Part shown: in pieces, positions 1 through 11,357 of the stretch | Position numbering within the stretch: the first letter of the stretch is position 1 | Layout: each line of letters opens with the position of its first letter | NCBI RefSeq assembly: GCF_000835495.1 | Contig: NW_015622546.1 | Span: forward strand, 1,738,883 to 1,802,882 | DNA length: 64,000 bases | Origin: Cladophialophora immunda | Taxonomy: Eukaryota > Ascomycota > Eurotiomycetes > Chaetothyriales > Herpotrichiellaceae | Direction: 5' to 3' | Program-made: the position numbers and the translations under genes | The notes under the pieces: model-generated | What the model saw: the letters and a program-made list of their open reading frames with translations, nothing else | The model's database searches: none | What the model was told of the DNA's origin: nothing

Positions 1-240
1 AAGCCAAACGGCGTATCGAAGATGGATAAGCGGGCGATCGAGCAGAGGATAGAAGAGGACAGAGAGCGGAACAAACGACTACGGGAAAGCGTCTGGGCGG
101 TCACGGGCGACGACGATCAGGAATTAGACAAAATGTGGGAGGAGGGTGCTTTGCTGGGTGAAGACGAACATGTCATCGCCGATGAAGAGGCGGAAGAACG
201 TCTTCAATTCGTCTGTTATCATCGAGCTCTCGCTACTTGA
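1..240 (+). CDS. ctk3: CTD kinase subunit gamma (Ctk3-like), C-terminal part only
   Basis: This is the 3' end of a gene that enters from the left edge already in frame; the reading frame is open from base 1 to a TGA at 238-240. The visible 79 residues are highly charged, with IEQRIEEDRERNKRLRESVW followed by an acidic stretch (DDDQELDKMWEEG, then GEDEH). That pattern recalls the conserved C-terminal segment of Ctk3, the third subunit of the CTDK-I kinase that phosphorylates Ser2 of the RNA polymerase II tail. The last residues (FVCYHRALAT) look unlike the family, so a final intron starting near base 205-215 is possible and the true stop may lie a little further on. The gene converges on hat1. 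The family call rests on one motif only. Confidence 0.45.
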   Translation, partial: KPNGVSKMDKRAIEQRIEEDRERNKRLRESVWAVTGDDDQELDKMWEEGALLGEDEHVIADEEAEERLQFVCYHRALAT

Positions 241-461
241 AATCTACCAGCCACGGACAAGGCGCTCTGTGAAGCCATGCGATGGTTATCCTAATCCTCC
301 AACTCTGGCCCAGAAGCCTCGGACTCGGATCCCGCCACCGAATACGGACGAAAGGTCGCTGTTGAAACACGGCGGCGGTTTCTGAAAACGGCAACCATGA
401 ACCGTATGAACTGTTCGAATGAGCGCAATCAACAAGCGCAGAGAATGGCGAGAGAATGGCC

Positions 462-1983
462 TTAAACTTTTGGCCTCTTAGGCCTGGAGGCTTCACTGTT
501 CGACGACTCCTCATCCTCATCATCCTCAACAACCCTTCTTTTGCGCACGACGCTGGATGACTCTCCGTTTCCATGCTGATCTGCTTCTTTCTCTTTTCGC
601 AGCGCATACGACAAGATGAGGCCTTCATATTCATCCTCCTGTGCACGAGCACTATCCTCAATTTGAGGCAGTCGCTCTTCGAACGGGATCTGACTGAGCA
701 AATCCTTATTCTTCTTGATGATACGCTGTTTCAGTAACAGTCGCCACCAATAATAGGCGCGGTCGTCTGGATTGGGAGCTTTGGCACCCCTAACCATAAG
801 GCTGGTAAGGGACGCTCCACCAGCCGAACGACGCGAATATGGGATCTGGGCCAGAAGATACATTTCCACCATCCTGGCAAACTGACGCCCTGCGATCTTG
901 TTCTTGGACCGGATCGCTTGAAGCTCATCAAGGGGGAGCAGTTTCGCAGTGGGTATGCGTTTCAAACGTCCCCGTTCCATACTGGCAAAAGGCGACGTGT
1001 CTATCTTGAGATTGATTGCTTTGAACTGTGGTTCTAGAATGTCGAAGTCATTCATGTCACGTAATTTGTCGAATTCCTCGCTCGGATCCTCAACTGTTAG
1101 TTCCAACACCGTCGGATCGGCCATAACCTCATCGTATATTGCCTGGTAAAGAGCCGAACCATGGCCCGAGCTTTGAAAAGGTGGTGTGATCAAGAATTGC
1201 GATATTCGAAGTCGTGACGGGAGTGTATTCGGTGTAATAGTTTCCGAAGACGGAAATGAGAACAGAGCGTGGTCCTTCGAAGGTTTCTGAAACTTGTAGA
1301 AGCGATAGGTCGTTGCATAGCCAACAATCGAATATGGAGACGCGTTGGGCGCCGGGGGCTGTGAGGCCTTTTGGTATGTGAGATAGACCCTCCATCGGTC
1401 CAATGTCCAGTCGACATCTTCCAGATTGATGAACTGTCCACCTTCGATAAAGAAGACAATGAATATTTGGATATTGTCAACCAGGGTTCTCATCGGCAAG
1501 TCTAGTAGCGAGCCAGCCCACACCTCATAGTTCTCACCACCTCTTGTGTACTTCTTTACGCACACGCCCGGGGGTTTCCATTCTGCCGCTTTCGGGTCGT
1601 TCAGTAATTCTGACTCGAAACCTTGTTGAAATGCTGTGGGAGGTAGAAAGTTGCTGAAGGTCTTATTCAGATCGAGCGCGCTCGTGGTTCCGATGGTACT
1701 GAACTTCTTTTGGTATGAGATATTGATATGCGGTCGCAAATTGTGAGCTGCAAACTGGATCTCGACGTCCAGTCCCTTGTAACCGAAGATCTGCTCTGCC
1801 TCTCCAACGATGGGATAGGTGAATTTGGGATGAAATTCGTGGCGGGTTAGGAGTTTGTTATTGGGGCCGGGCTGAACGAGGGAGACACGAACAGCTTCAT
1901 TCGCATTCACCGAGACTTTGGATATCAGCAGAGATCCCCTGATGCGAAGCGCGATACTCACATTCCTCGGATGGCGCAGCCAT
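462..1983 (-). CDS. hat1: Histone acetyltransferase type B catalytic subunit
   Basis: Acetylates newly made histone H4 on Lys5/Lys12 before chromatin assembly, working with the Hat2 WD40 subunit. Two exons: 1983-1962 (only 22 bases, encoding MAAPSEE plus one base) and 1915-462, split by a 46-base intron (GTGAGT...AAAG). The splice gives MAAPSEEFSVNANEAVRVSL, matching the family's usual start; this is better than the GTG-initiated frame that runs through the intron. The N-terminal HAT1 domain (roughly residues 10-190) precedes a GNAT fold. The acetyl-CoA loop is visible as PPFQSSGHGSALYQAIYDE, and the catalytic-glutamate region as LTVEDPSEEFDKLRD. The C-terminus is Lys/Arg- and acid-rich (VVRKRRVVEDDEDEE, then PKRPKV), a plausible nuclear localisation signal. 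About 491 residues, normal for fungi. Confidence 0.95.
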
Positions 1984-3875
1984 GTTTGAGATGTCCTGCA
2001 ATAGTGTTCCTAATTCATGTCAGGCGCGAAGTTGTAGGAGAGCAATCTTCAGGCTGCAATGAGACTAGCAAGTTTTGTTCGAGAAGTCCGAACACGGTGA
2101 TGGGAGCGAAAGAGCGATATGAGGATGAAATGAGTTCTGGGTGACGAACTCTTTCGACGGCACGGGCACGTTGGTCTGCAATTTTGGGGTCATTGCGAAC
2201 ACGCTTTCGAGCAACGCGTCGTCAAAAATTAAGGCAGTCAGACTGTCATTTCAGCGCCAACCTCGGGTCGGACAGTGCAGGAGGTTTTGCTGTTAACACC
2301 AATACATCCAACCATCCTCAGATGTTGGCTTCCGACTCTATTACATAGAGCAGTTCCGATACCAACTATCCGGTGGTGCCGCTGCAATATCACACGCATG
2401 CACTACTCAATATGAGATCGCATCAAGAACCCCTTGAGACTGCGCCCCGAAGTCATGCACATCAGCCTCACTTATGAGCCTCCATCTGAGATGATAGTCC
2501 TCTGACCTGAAATATCGATCTGAAGGATCGGCCAGGGACGTGAGCGAGGAAAGCCAACCTCGTATTGCATTGCAATGGTGCGACGTTTCTGTATCCAGTC
2601 TGGCTTTCCAAGGTTTCTCATGCAGGAGACACTTCCTGCTGCCAGTCTCGTATTCAGCTTGCGCGGGCCAGCCTTTCCCTGCGTCATGCTCCTCCTCGAC
2701 TTCGGTTCCTTTTCATCTCGATATCCATTCTGGCTTGCCGAGAACGGTGATGTATCTCGTTTGATATTCAGATATTCTGAGTTCCGAGAATCTCCAGTTT
2801 CCAACCTAGATAGGAGAAAGGTATTAATGGAGCGAAAAGCAGTTGGTCCGTGCAGACATTCCCCCTCCTGAGCGACTAAAGCTTCTCGCTTCTGCAAACT
2901 ACGGAGTCTTCAGGCATAGCATTGGATGGCATGTTCTGTGGTGCCGGGAGATCTTATGTGCAGCGAGGTCTGAAGGGCCGGGCGATTATGTGAGCTTGCC
3001 AGTTGCCCAGTTCCAGGAGAATACGATCGCCAATTATTCTATTCGAAACCATGCTGAGCGCTATTACGATCTCTTGACGTTATTTCCCGATGTTCCCGAC
3101 TCTGGATATCCGTTCCCGACTACCTGGCTGTTCGGCACAGTCCGCAAAAGCTGGAATCCTGATCAATCCGGATAATCATACGAGGTCTTTGCTCCTAGCA
3201 AGCGACTCGGGGGTCACACCATTCCTTTTAAGGGGGTATCAGGAGGCTATAGTGTGATGCAGCGACCTCGAACTGGCGCAGGCAGCCCTGTTCGAGCACC
3301 CCTTGCCGAGGACTCTCCAAAGACTGTTCATGGGCAGGTCTTGTTGGAAGAAGGGGTTATGCGATTAGGCTTCGGTTGGATGAAGTGGTCCGTGCCCAGG
3401 GCATCAGAGATGAACGACCCGCTAGCCTGGGGGCTAGCCTGCCCACAAGGCCGGAAAAGGATCATTAGCGATGGTGTTTTGAGCGGTGTCGACTCGAGGC
3501 CCGCGTGAGGGAGCCCAGGCGAGTCGTTTCCCCCTCGAAAATCCACTCATCCCGCGTCCCGGGTCTGGTGGTCAGCACTTTGGATTTCTGGGTCTCCCGT
3601 TTACCCGCCTCTTCTTTCCTGGGACCGGCGACCCCATTTCATACTCCATCCTGCTCAACCTTCCCTTGACTCTGTCCACTTACTATCTCACAACACCTAC
3701 ACTGAGGCGGTCTACAGTTTTCCAAGAGGAGACACCGACACTTTGACAATGCAGCAGAAACCTTTTGAATTACGACTTCAAGATGCTGCTTCCTTTCCAA
3801 CCGCCTAAGATAATCCCTCCATTCGACAGGTAAACGCAATCGCTGATTGTTCCGAGTCGACTATGCGACGGCATA
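1984..3875. other. Intergenic, no supported gene
   Basis: 1.9 kb between the hat1 start and the rhodopsin-like gene. It holds the hat1 promoter. Several short open frames exist on both strands (up to 141 codons) but none has a family signature or joins across plausible introns. A short direct repeat, GCTAGCCTG, occurs twice near 3420-3440. Confidence 0.5.
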
Positions 3876-4850
3876 ATGCTCGTTTCTTCTGAAGAAGCCA
3901 AACTTGGAGGCTGGGTCTGCGCGGGTGTATCGTTGGTGATATTGATTGTTCGGATCATTGCGGCGAGGATACACTATGGATCGTTCGACGTCAGCACTGC
4001 TATTTGTGTCGCTTCAGTCGTTACCGTTGTGATTCGCCTTGTCGTGAATCAGTATGTCCTTACTTATGGCACCTCAAACGACGCTCTGAATGGAAAATCG
4101 ACGTATTTCGACTCCAAGGACCTCGAAGATCTCAAGATCGGAAGCATTCTATCACTGATCGCGCGACTTCTTATTACGACAATTTGCTGGCTTCAGAGTT
4201 CCTTGTTGTTGCTGTTCTACTCCCGCATTTTTGAAATCAGGGCGAAATGGACCACCAGACTTATCCGAATTTGTTGGATTGCAATTCCTGTCACCTACGT
4301 TGGTGTGGTGCTGGCCACCTTTCTCGAATGTCAACCATTTCATCTATATTGGCAGGTCAAACCCAACCCAGGAACATGCATCAAAGCTTATATTCAGCTG
4401 CTTTTGCAAGGAATTTCAAACATTATCCTGGATTTACTCCTGTTGGCAACTACTTATCCGCTCCTTGCTGCGGTGCGCCATCGAAGCATTTCTGAGCAGC
4501 TTAGAGTTGGTGTATTATGCTGTCTGGGGGTTTTCTGCATCGTCATAACACTGGTTCGGATTGGTTACATTTACGCCGAGCAGTCGTATCAGCCGGTGCG
4601 CAGCTTCTTCGCGTCTGTCCAGATAGCTGCCTCGTGCTTCGTGGCCAACATGCCGACGATCTATGGCTGTGTCAGAATGATCAGAAGGCGTAAATCGCAC
4701 CAAATGCAGAGACGGGGAAGTCGACCGGAAGTTTGGCTGCAGCTTCAAGTCACCAATGAGAGCAATACTTCATCCAATGTCCCGATCGCCATGCGAGAGA
4801 ACAGTTCGTCAAATAGTTCAGAGAAGAAGTGGTCGCGCCTAATCCCCTAA
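3876..4850 (+). CDS. PTH11/rhodopsin-like seven-helix membrane protein
   Basis: An intronless 324-residue integral membrane protein of the large fungal rhodopsin-domain family (related to the extracellular half of Pth11-type receptors). Seven hydrophobic segments can be traced, starting with GWVCAGVSLVILIVRIIAAR, then the ICVASVVTVVIRLVV, SIL...LLITTICWL, WIAIPVTYVGVVLATFL, ILDLLLLATTYPLL, VLCCLGVFCIVITLVRIG and FFASVQIAASCFVANM regions. The family hallmark, an ECQPFHLYW motif after helix 4 with a second Cys a few residues later (PGTCI), is present. The last ~60 residues are cytoplasmic, Ser/Asn-rich and probably disordered. The ligand is unknown; members have been linked to sensing of hosts, surfaces or nutrients, but nothing here shows which. 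Confidence 0.8.
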   Translation: MLVSSEEAKLGGWVCAGVSLVILIVRIIAARIHYGSFDVSTAICVASVVTVVIRLVVNQYVLTYGTSNDALNGKSTYFDSKDLEDLKIGSILSLIARLLITTICWLQSSLLLLFYSRIFEIRAKWTTRLIRICWIAIPVTYVGVVLATFLECQPFHLYWQVKPNPGTCIKAYIQLLLQGISNIILDLLLLATTYPLLAAVRHRSISEQLRVGVLCCLGVFCIVITLVRIGYIYAEQSYQPVRSFFASVQIAASCFVANMPTIYGCVRMIRRRKSHQMQRRGSRPEVWLQLQVTNESNTSSNVPIAMRENSSSNSSEKKWSRLIP

Positions 4851-6377
4851 TGCCTCGTGGGTGTCGGCAACTACCGGATTAACATCCTCCCAGGACCGCG
4901 CGAATCTATCATATTCATCGCATAGGGATAGTCTGAAGGAACTTCCCGTGTGCTTCTAGCCGGAAAACTCCGTTTCTACCAGAATCCTGAATGGAGAGCA
5001 TTCGCTGAACAGCTCAGGCGTTTGAAATCCATAAGCGCCAGTCAGCGAGTCCGGCAGAGTTCAATGAGCAAGAGCGCAACGAAGTGTTTCAAGGACCTGC
5101 AGGTTCGGGTCCTGTCATCACAGGTCAGATGTGGTGGAAAGGGAACCCAATATAAGGAAGAAAGGGGCCTGTCGAAGAGGTGGCAGATTCTGACTGCGAA
5201 AACGGCAGAAGGGGAAGGCCCCAAAAGTGACAGCAGGCATAGCTCGAAACTGGTTGCGTGTGAGCAACGGATCTCCCTAAAGTTGTCACAAGGAGACTCA
5301 CCCGGATTGCGGACCAAGAAGCGCAACAATTGCTATGCTTCAACCTGACACTCGATGTGTCGCTTGCGTCGATGCAACGCTTCTCCGTCAGAATACCTTT
5401 ATTTGGCCACAGCGCATATTCGCGGCTGGCCATGGTGATAAAGGCGACGAGATTGGCAACGAGCAGACATCGATTCATGATACCGGCATTTGAGGATCGT
5501 TCGGGAGATACATTGATCTCCTAGAGATGAAGGAGTAGAGGCGAGAAGCCACAGAGGGCTGGAAACCCTGCACCGGAGCGCAGCGAAGTCCCTAGCCCCA
5601 TATCCGTAGAGGATGTGAATGGGCCGATTGTGGTATAAGGCCACGATGCCTACCACTTGAACATAGCGAAAGAGAAATGACAAGGCAAAACGGGAATAGA
5701 CATGATATATGACATTTGAATTAAAAGGGACCATCTTCTACTTGCTAAATTTGCCACACGACCAGCGGGTTTCAAGCAGGAGGCCTTCATCTACAATCAC
5801 TGCTCACGTCGTTTTCTTCAATCATGCACCTTTCGAGACGAGACACCACAAGTGGAATGCTGCACATGCGTGGAATATCTGTTGGCGCAGACACCGTAGA
5901 AATCATGTCAGGTATATCTACATATCCCTGAGCAGCAGCTTCATATCATCCACTAGAGGAGCGGGATGGTTGGTCGATCCTAAATTCTGTGTTCTTCAAA
6001 AATCAAACCGCAGGCAAATACGGAGGTCGGTATTCAGGTCCCTATATAGACTTGCTCCCCTTGCTGGCCACAAGCCAGTGTTGTGGTCCATGGCACGTGG
6101 CGATAAGGCCGCTTATTCGGCTTATCGGAGTGTCGCGAAAAGGGATAATCCTCTTCGTGCCTGCGCCCTCAGGAGGCCAGATGCTTGTTCAATACCTCTC
6201 TATGCCCCTACAACAACCGCGACCGCGAACTCCTCCATCCGCGCTGAATTGCAGCTTTGAGACCGACCTCGAAATCAAGCAATATGTTTACCTCGACCGC
6301 TCTGAAGTGTGTTCTCTGTTAAATTGAGCGTAACGCCACAACGCTAGGCCTGGTCAGCGTCTCTGCCGCCTGCCAAC
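4851..6377. other. Intergenic, no supported gene
   Basis: 1.5 kb between two plus-strand genes. Only short overlapping open frames with no recognisable domain. It carries the promoter and 5' leader of the ZIP transporter. Confidence 0.5.
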
Positions 6378-7631
6378 ATGGACGGATTATTCACTTTGCT
6401 CAGTCTGAGCATTGTCATGGCTGTGGCCTCTTTCCTTGCAGGCATCCTGCCACTGTCTTTGACCCTCTCGCAGCCACAGTTACGGTTCATTTCAACGATC
6501 GGCATGGGAGTCCTAGTTGGTACGTCTCTGGTTGTCATCATCCCTGAAGGGGTGGAGACTCTCTATAGCGCCTCTGAAGTCGGACATGCGCATTCGCAGC
6601 TCAAAAGGCATGTCTCTGCGCGTGAGATAGGCATTCAATGGAGTCAGTCTTTTGCAGCTCAACCACTTCACGAGATCCGAGTAAGGGACCCTGCCGATTT
6701 GAGCCCTTTCGATGTTCCGGGGCCTGTCATACCGTCTGATCTTGAGGCGCCACCGCGCACTCCTACAAAGCCTGGTGTGGTCGGTGTAATGGATGTTGAA
6801 GGGAAAGGCGATAAGCAGGCCGAAACAGAGCATGACAGTCAAGAGGAGGATGAAGACGAGGTCCACAAAGAATCTCACCATGCGTGGATCGGAGTTGCCT
6901 TGTTGGCAGGATTCATGCTCATGTACTTGATTGACAAAGTGCCGCAGTATAGTCAGCCGACAAAACAAAAGGCGAGGACACATCATATTGCCTTGAACAA
7001 CTTGGGCCGCAGATTCAACTTCACTACATCTTTGGACCGCGACGAGGAAGCAGACTCGTTCATCGACTCGACGGAAGGGGGCAACGTCCACCAACGGAGT
7101 TTCGCAACCACCATAGGTCTGGTTATTCATGCGGCGGCTGATGGGATAGCACTGGGAGCGTCTTCGACTGCAACAACGTCTGGACTGAGCTTTGTGATAT
7201 TCTTCGCTATCATGATTCACAAAGCACCCGCAGCGTTTGGGCTGACGTCTGTGCTTGTCAAGCAAGGGCTCTCTAAAAGGGCAGCTAGAGGGCATCTGAT
7301 CCTCTTCAGCCTGGCTGCGCCTACAGGGGCGATCTTTACGTGGTTGCTTGCTCACCTGCTTGGTGGTGGTCGGAATCAAAGTGCACAGAGTACCAGGTGG
7401 TGGACGGGAATGCTGCTGCTGTTCTCTGCAGGGACTTTCCTCTACGTGGCTATGCATGCGATGCAAGAGAGCTCTGGCTCGCCCCACGAAGGAATGAATG
7501 GGCATGCCAACGGTTATATCGACGGGCGCGAAAGCACGCAGAGTGAACCCAAGCCGTCTTGGAAGGATCTAGGAGCGGCTTGCTTTGGAATGATTCTGCC
7601 ATTGTTTTTACAGGTTGGGCATGCTCATTGA
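6378..7631 (+). CDS. ZIP-family zinc/manganese transporter, Atx2/ZIP9 (SLC39A9) type
   Basis: A 417-residue intronless protein with eight membrane segments, the ZIP arrangement. The two signature metal-site helices are clear: HAAADGIALGAS (helix IV) and MIHKAPAAFGLTSVL (helix V). Helices I-II read FTLLSLSIVMAVASFLAGIL and GMGVLVGTSLVVIIPEGVE, which is how Golgi-type Atx2/ZIP9 proteins begin rather than plasma-membrane Zrt1/Zrt2. Between helices II and III is a long cytosolic loop of about 115 residues with an acidic/His stretch (EHDSQEEDEDEVHKESHH) that could bind or sense metal. The protein ends in LFLQVGHAH. In yeast, Atx2 controls Golgi manganese; a similar secretory-pathway role is likely here but metal specificity cannot be read from the sequence. 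Confidence 0.88.
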   Translation: MDGLFTLLSLSIVMAVASFLAGILPLSLTLSQPQLRFISTIGMGVLVGTSLVVIIPEGVETLYSASEVGHAHSQLKRHVSAREIGIQWSQSFAAQPLHEIRVRDPADLSPFDVPGPVIPSDLEAPPRTPTKPGVVGVMDVEGKGDKQAETEHDSQEEDEDEVHKESHHAWIGVALLAGFMLMYLIDKVPQYSQPTKQKARTHHIALNNLGRRFNFTTSLDRDEEADSFIDSTEGGNVHQRSFATTIGLVIHAAADGIALGASSTATTSGLSFVIFFAIMIHKAPAAFGLTSVLVKQGLSKRAARGHLILFSLAAPTGAIFTWLLAHLLGGGRNQSAQSTRWWTGMLLLFSAGTFLYVAMHAMQESSGSPHEGMNGHANGYIDGRESTQSEPKPSWKDLGAACFGMILPLFLQVGHAH

Positions 7632-9133
7632 CGTGGCGAGCATTTCTCTGGGTATGTGACCAGCATCCTTGGTATGGCTTGAGGTCAACTTCAAGAGCAC
7701 GGGTGGGTGACCAGGGCGCAGACGGGTTGAAGGCCACAAACGCCTCGTCTCCAGATGGAAACGATATCATCAATCCATTGGGCTCATCGGTCGTGTCACC
7801 GGAAAGCAACTCCTTTGAGTTCCTCCACTGAACCAAGGCCATGAGACGAAAGACGCCCGTCTTGAACCTCAGACCTTTGCGACGCTCGGCCTCGGAGCCA
7901 AGCTGGTCCTAGGATTTCGAGTGTGTCTGTTAAAACACGGTCGGTCTTTGAGGTGCAACCACCGGAAGCGGTTGTCTACGCCACAGGAGTCAGATATTTG
8001 ACTTTCATAGTGTGTGTTAATACTTGTCAGCGTGTCATATCTGTTTGTTGTGTTCTCGTCGGGCATCATTCTTGGTATCGAAAAAAGCGGGCCGGGAATT
8101 GTCAAGTCGACGACCGTGTGTTCAATATTGGAGAAGGTGCCGTTCACCCTCAACCTGTACAATGCCTGTATGAAGGAGTCTATATGATTTGGTATCCAGC
8201 ATGGGGTGCGAAATTCCAGCCTAGCAGTTAAGCGTAGGCTCTGGACACAATCTAGACTCGACGATCATTCGACGAACCGATGGAGCAGCGGCAGAGGGCG
8301 GTCAGTGGCCAAAGTCGAGGCACGCTGGGCAGCCATGGGCAAGTTAGGCATGCACTTTGGAAAACGGTGCATGCTTCAGGCACCACCTCCTGCGCGGACC
8401 CCGCCCCGAGAGGCCAATTAGTCCCGGCGGGCGACGGGCTAGCCACGGGCGTGTGGGCTACTTCTGCACTCCTTGTTTCCTTGCTGCGGGCTGCTCCTCC
8501 GCTCCTGCTGCCAACATTTCAGCCTCTCTGCCCCCTCGGGTCTCACGAGTAATAGTTGAGTGCTCCGTACCTGGCGAATCTGGCCTCTCCCGTATCAACC
8601 ACTGATTCCCGAATTCCCCTCCTGCCCACAAACCGCAAAACCCATCAGCCCATCCAGATATACCTTTCGAGATCAACACCACAGACGAGCTTCGCTTTCT
8701 CCAAGCTCCAAGGTAGAGGGCGACCTTGCTTACAAAACCCACGGCCCAGCCTCCCACGCCTCCTCTCGATCTCGCCGCCACCTCCCTCGCTCCCTCCCTT
8801 TCCCTCGGATCTCCATATTCTCCGGCTCATTCCTCTCCTGGGCTAGGCCCTGCCTCGCATGTCATAAGCGCTTTTCTGCCAGCGAGACACCTGCAGCTCG
8901 AGTCGTCCTACTCCGTTGCTCTCTACCCTGACGCTGACATGGCATGATCAGGAGAGATTTATAATATAGTCTCGAACAGGAGTCCTCTCGTTGTCTATCT
9001 GAAAGCTCTTTCGCTGTTCCCTTCGTTGTGCCCTTTCCTCAGACTTCCGACCTGTGTGGCCAGAAGGTGCAGGTGCCGTCGCCGAAACGTCACCCTCCCC
9101 CCCCCCGAACCGGCCTGCCCTGTGTTGAAAGAG
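7632..9133. other. Intergenic; pyrimidine-rich leader of the F-box gene
   Basis: 1.5 kb without a supported gene. From about 8480 to 8930 the plus strand is strongly C/T-rich (runs such as cctccctcgctccctccctt), and a run of ten C lies near 9093-9105, just upstream of the next start codon. Such CT-rich tracts are common immediately upstream of fungal transcription or translation starts. No intact frame on either strand has a family signature. Confidence 0.5.
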
Positions 9134-11357
9134 ATGGACCTGGATGATGACCATCGCTCTATGTCTATGGACAGACCTCTGTCGCCGAGACCTTCGAGAT
9201 CCGTCACGATAGACCCAAATCAACTGGCAAATCGAGCCTACAGTAACTCCAGATCAGAGTCTCTAGATCAAGAACATGACTTCCCTTTCACGACGCCCCA
9301 CGGCCACACCCCCCAGATAGACACCCTTCGCTCCTCGAGACCTCCACGGCACAGTGTGTCGCATCCGCGTCCAAAGCGACTGTCCACCTCGAACAAGTCA
9401 GGCATGCCTTTGAGCATATTACCGTCGGCTCCCGCCTCTCCTCCTACACCAGCGCCTTCGCCTACGCCATATCAACGGGCTCCTAGTTGGACTTCTGCAG
9501 GCGAGAATGAAGATTCGTTTCTCCGGGATGCCAGGGGTCATTTTTCCAATCTGAATGCTGCAGAACGAGAGAGATATCTGGCTGAGCTGCTCAACATGTG
9601 TGACAGCCACTTGCTTTCATTTGTCCACAACTTCGTGTCACCTAGACTAAAGAAAGACCCCTTTGAGCATCTTCCAGACGAGCTCTGCTTGAGGGTAGGT
9701 CTCATGTCCCTTCTCGGAAACCGTATCAACTGACACAAAAATAGGTATTATCATATATCGACGATCCTCTGAGCCTGGCTCGAGCTTCTCAAGTCTCGCA
9801 TCGATGGCATAAACTCTTGAACGACGATATGCTCTGGAAGATCATGTGCGATAAGCATGCCTGGCGAAGAACCTCCTCCGTCGGTCCAAGTGACGAGCTG
9901 GACTCGCCATCTCCCTCGCAAGCGAGCCAAGGCCCCTACACATTCAACAGTCGGTCTCCCAAACGAAACATCGATGGTTCTGTAGTTGGCCCGTCAAGCA
10001 GCGCACCGAACCTAACGTTACCCAAACAAGATGCTCTGTCGACCAGCCCTCGTGCTAGGAAGCGAGTGTCACAGTCGCATTACTCTCATTTCCGTCACAA
10101 ATACATGATCGAAGCCGCTTGGAGGAAGGGTGGAGAATGCATCATCAAGCACATCACCCCAGATCAAGGAGTGGTCACCAGCCTGCATTTAACAGACAAA
10201 TATATCGTGGTGGCTATGGATAATGCCAAAATTCATGTCTTCAATACCGTGGGTGAACATCAAAAAACACTAAAAGGTCATGTCATGGGTGTCTGGGCGA
10301 TGATACCTTGGGACGATATTCTAGTATCTGGGGGCTGCGACCGTGATGTGAGAGTATGGGATATGAAGACAGGCAGGAGCATTCACGTCCTAAGGGGGCA
10401 CACTTCGACGGTCAGGTGTCTGAAAATGTCGGATGCCAACACGGCCATATCCGGGTCGAGAGACACGACGTTGCGGATTTGGGATCTGCAGTCTGGGGTA
10501 TGCAAGAATGTGCTGGTTGGGCACCAAGCCAGTGTCCGGTGCTTGGCCATCCACGGCGACCTCGTCATTTCCGGATCCTACGATACTACGGCCCGAGTTT
10601 GGAGCATATCTGAAGGCCGCTGTCTTCGGACGCTCACTGGACATTTCAGCCAAATTTACGCCATTGCTTTTGATGGTAATCGCTGCGCCACTGGCTCGCT
10701 TGATACTAGCGTCAGGATATGGAATCCAAAGACGGGTATGTGTACTGCCATCTTGCAAGGTCACACATCCCTGGTTGGGCAACTGCAGCTTCGCGGTGAT
10801 ACTCTTGTTACAGGTAAGCCTATCAACCCCGAGCCTGTTGCGCTGAGACCAGATTACTAAATTGGTATACTCTGCAGGTGGCTCCGACGGATCCGTGCGT
10901 GTGTGGTCGCTAAAGACTAGCTCGCCTATTCATCGTCTGGCTGCACATGATAATAGTGTTACGAGTTTGCAGTTTGATGACAACCGAATCTTGAGCGGTG
11001 GCAGCGACGGCCGCGTAAAGGTCTGGAGTGTTGAGACTGGTCAACTTGTCCGTGAGCTCAGTCAACCTGCCGAAGCTGTGTGGAGAGTGGCTTTTGAGGA
11101 GGAAAAGGCCGTCATCATGGCCAGCCGGTCAAATCGAACCGTCATGGAGGTACGCGTTCGGAGTGCATGCTGGTCATTCACGCCGCTAATCTTCTTTGCA
11201 GGTTTGGTCCTTTTCACCGCCAGAAGACCCAATAGATCGACGGTCGGAGAGTCCTCTGAGCTTGCCCGAACACGTGCCGGCAGCTGAAGAGGAAGAAGAA
11301 CCGACTCAATTCCACCAAGAACTAGGTGACGGTGATGCGACCATGAGCGACATCTAG
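9134..11357 (+). CDS. cdc4: F-box WD40 protein of the Cdc4/Fbw7 (Pop1/Pop2) type
   Basis: Substrate receptor of an SCF ubiquitin ligase that recognises phosphodegrons, typically on cell-cycle inhibitors and transcription factors. Four exons: 9134-9694, 9745-10813, 10878-11149, 11202-11357; each intron is 50-64 bases with GT...AG ends and good branch points (for example CAACTGACAC in intron 1). The 685-residue product has a disordered Ser/Pro-rich N-terminus, an F-box at about 175-228 (EHLPDELCLRVLSYIDD, interrupted by intron 1), then eight WD blades from about 330 to 655. Blades carry GHTSTVRCL and SGSRDTTLRIWD, matching the positions of phosphate-binding arginines in Fbw7 and Cdc4. The C-terminus ends in an acidic tail. 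The start is the first in-frame ATG; the frame is open further upstream but without another ATG. Confidence 0.9.

Noticed and set aside
2843..3175. 110-codon plus-strand frame
   Set aside because: No domain, no neighbouring exon, and unclear composition.
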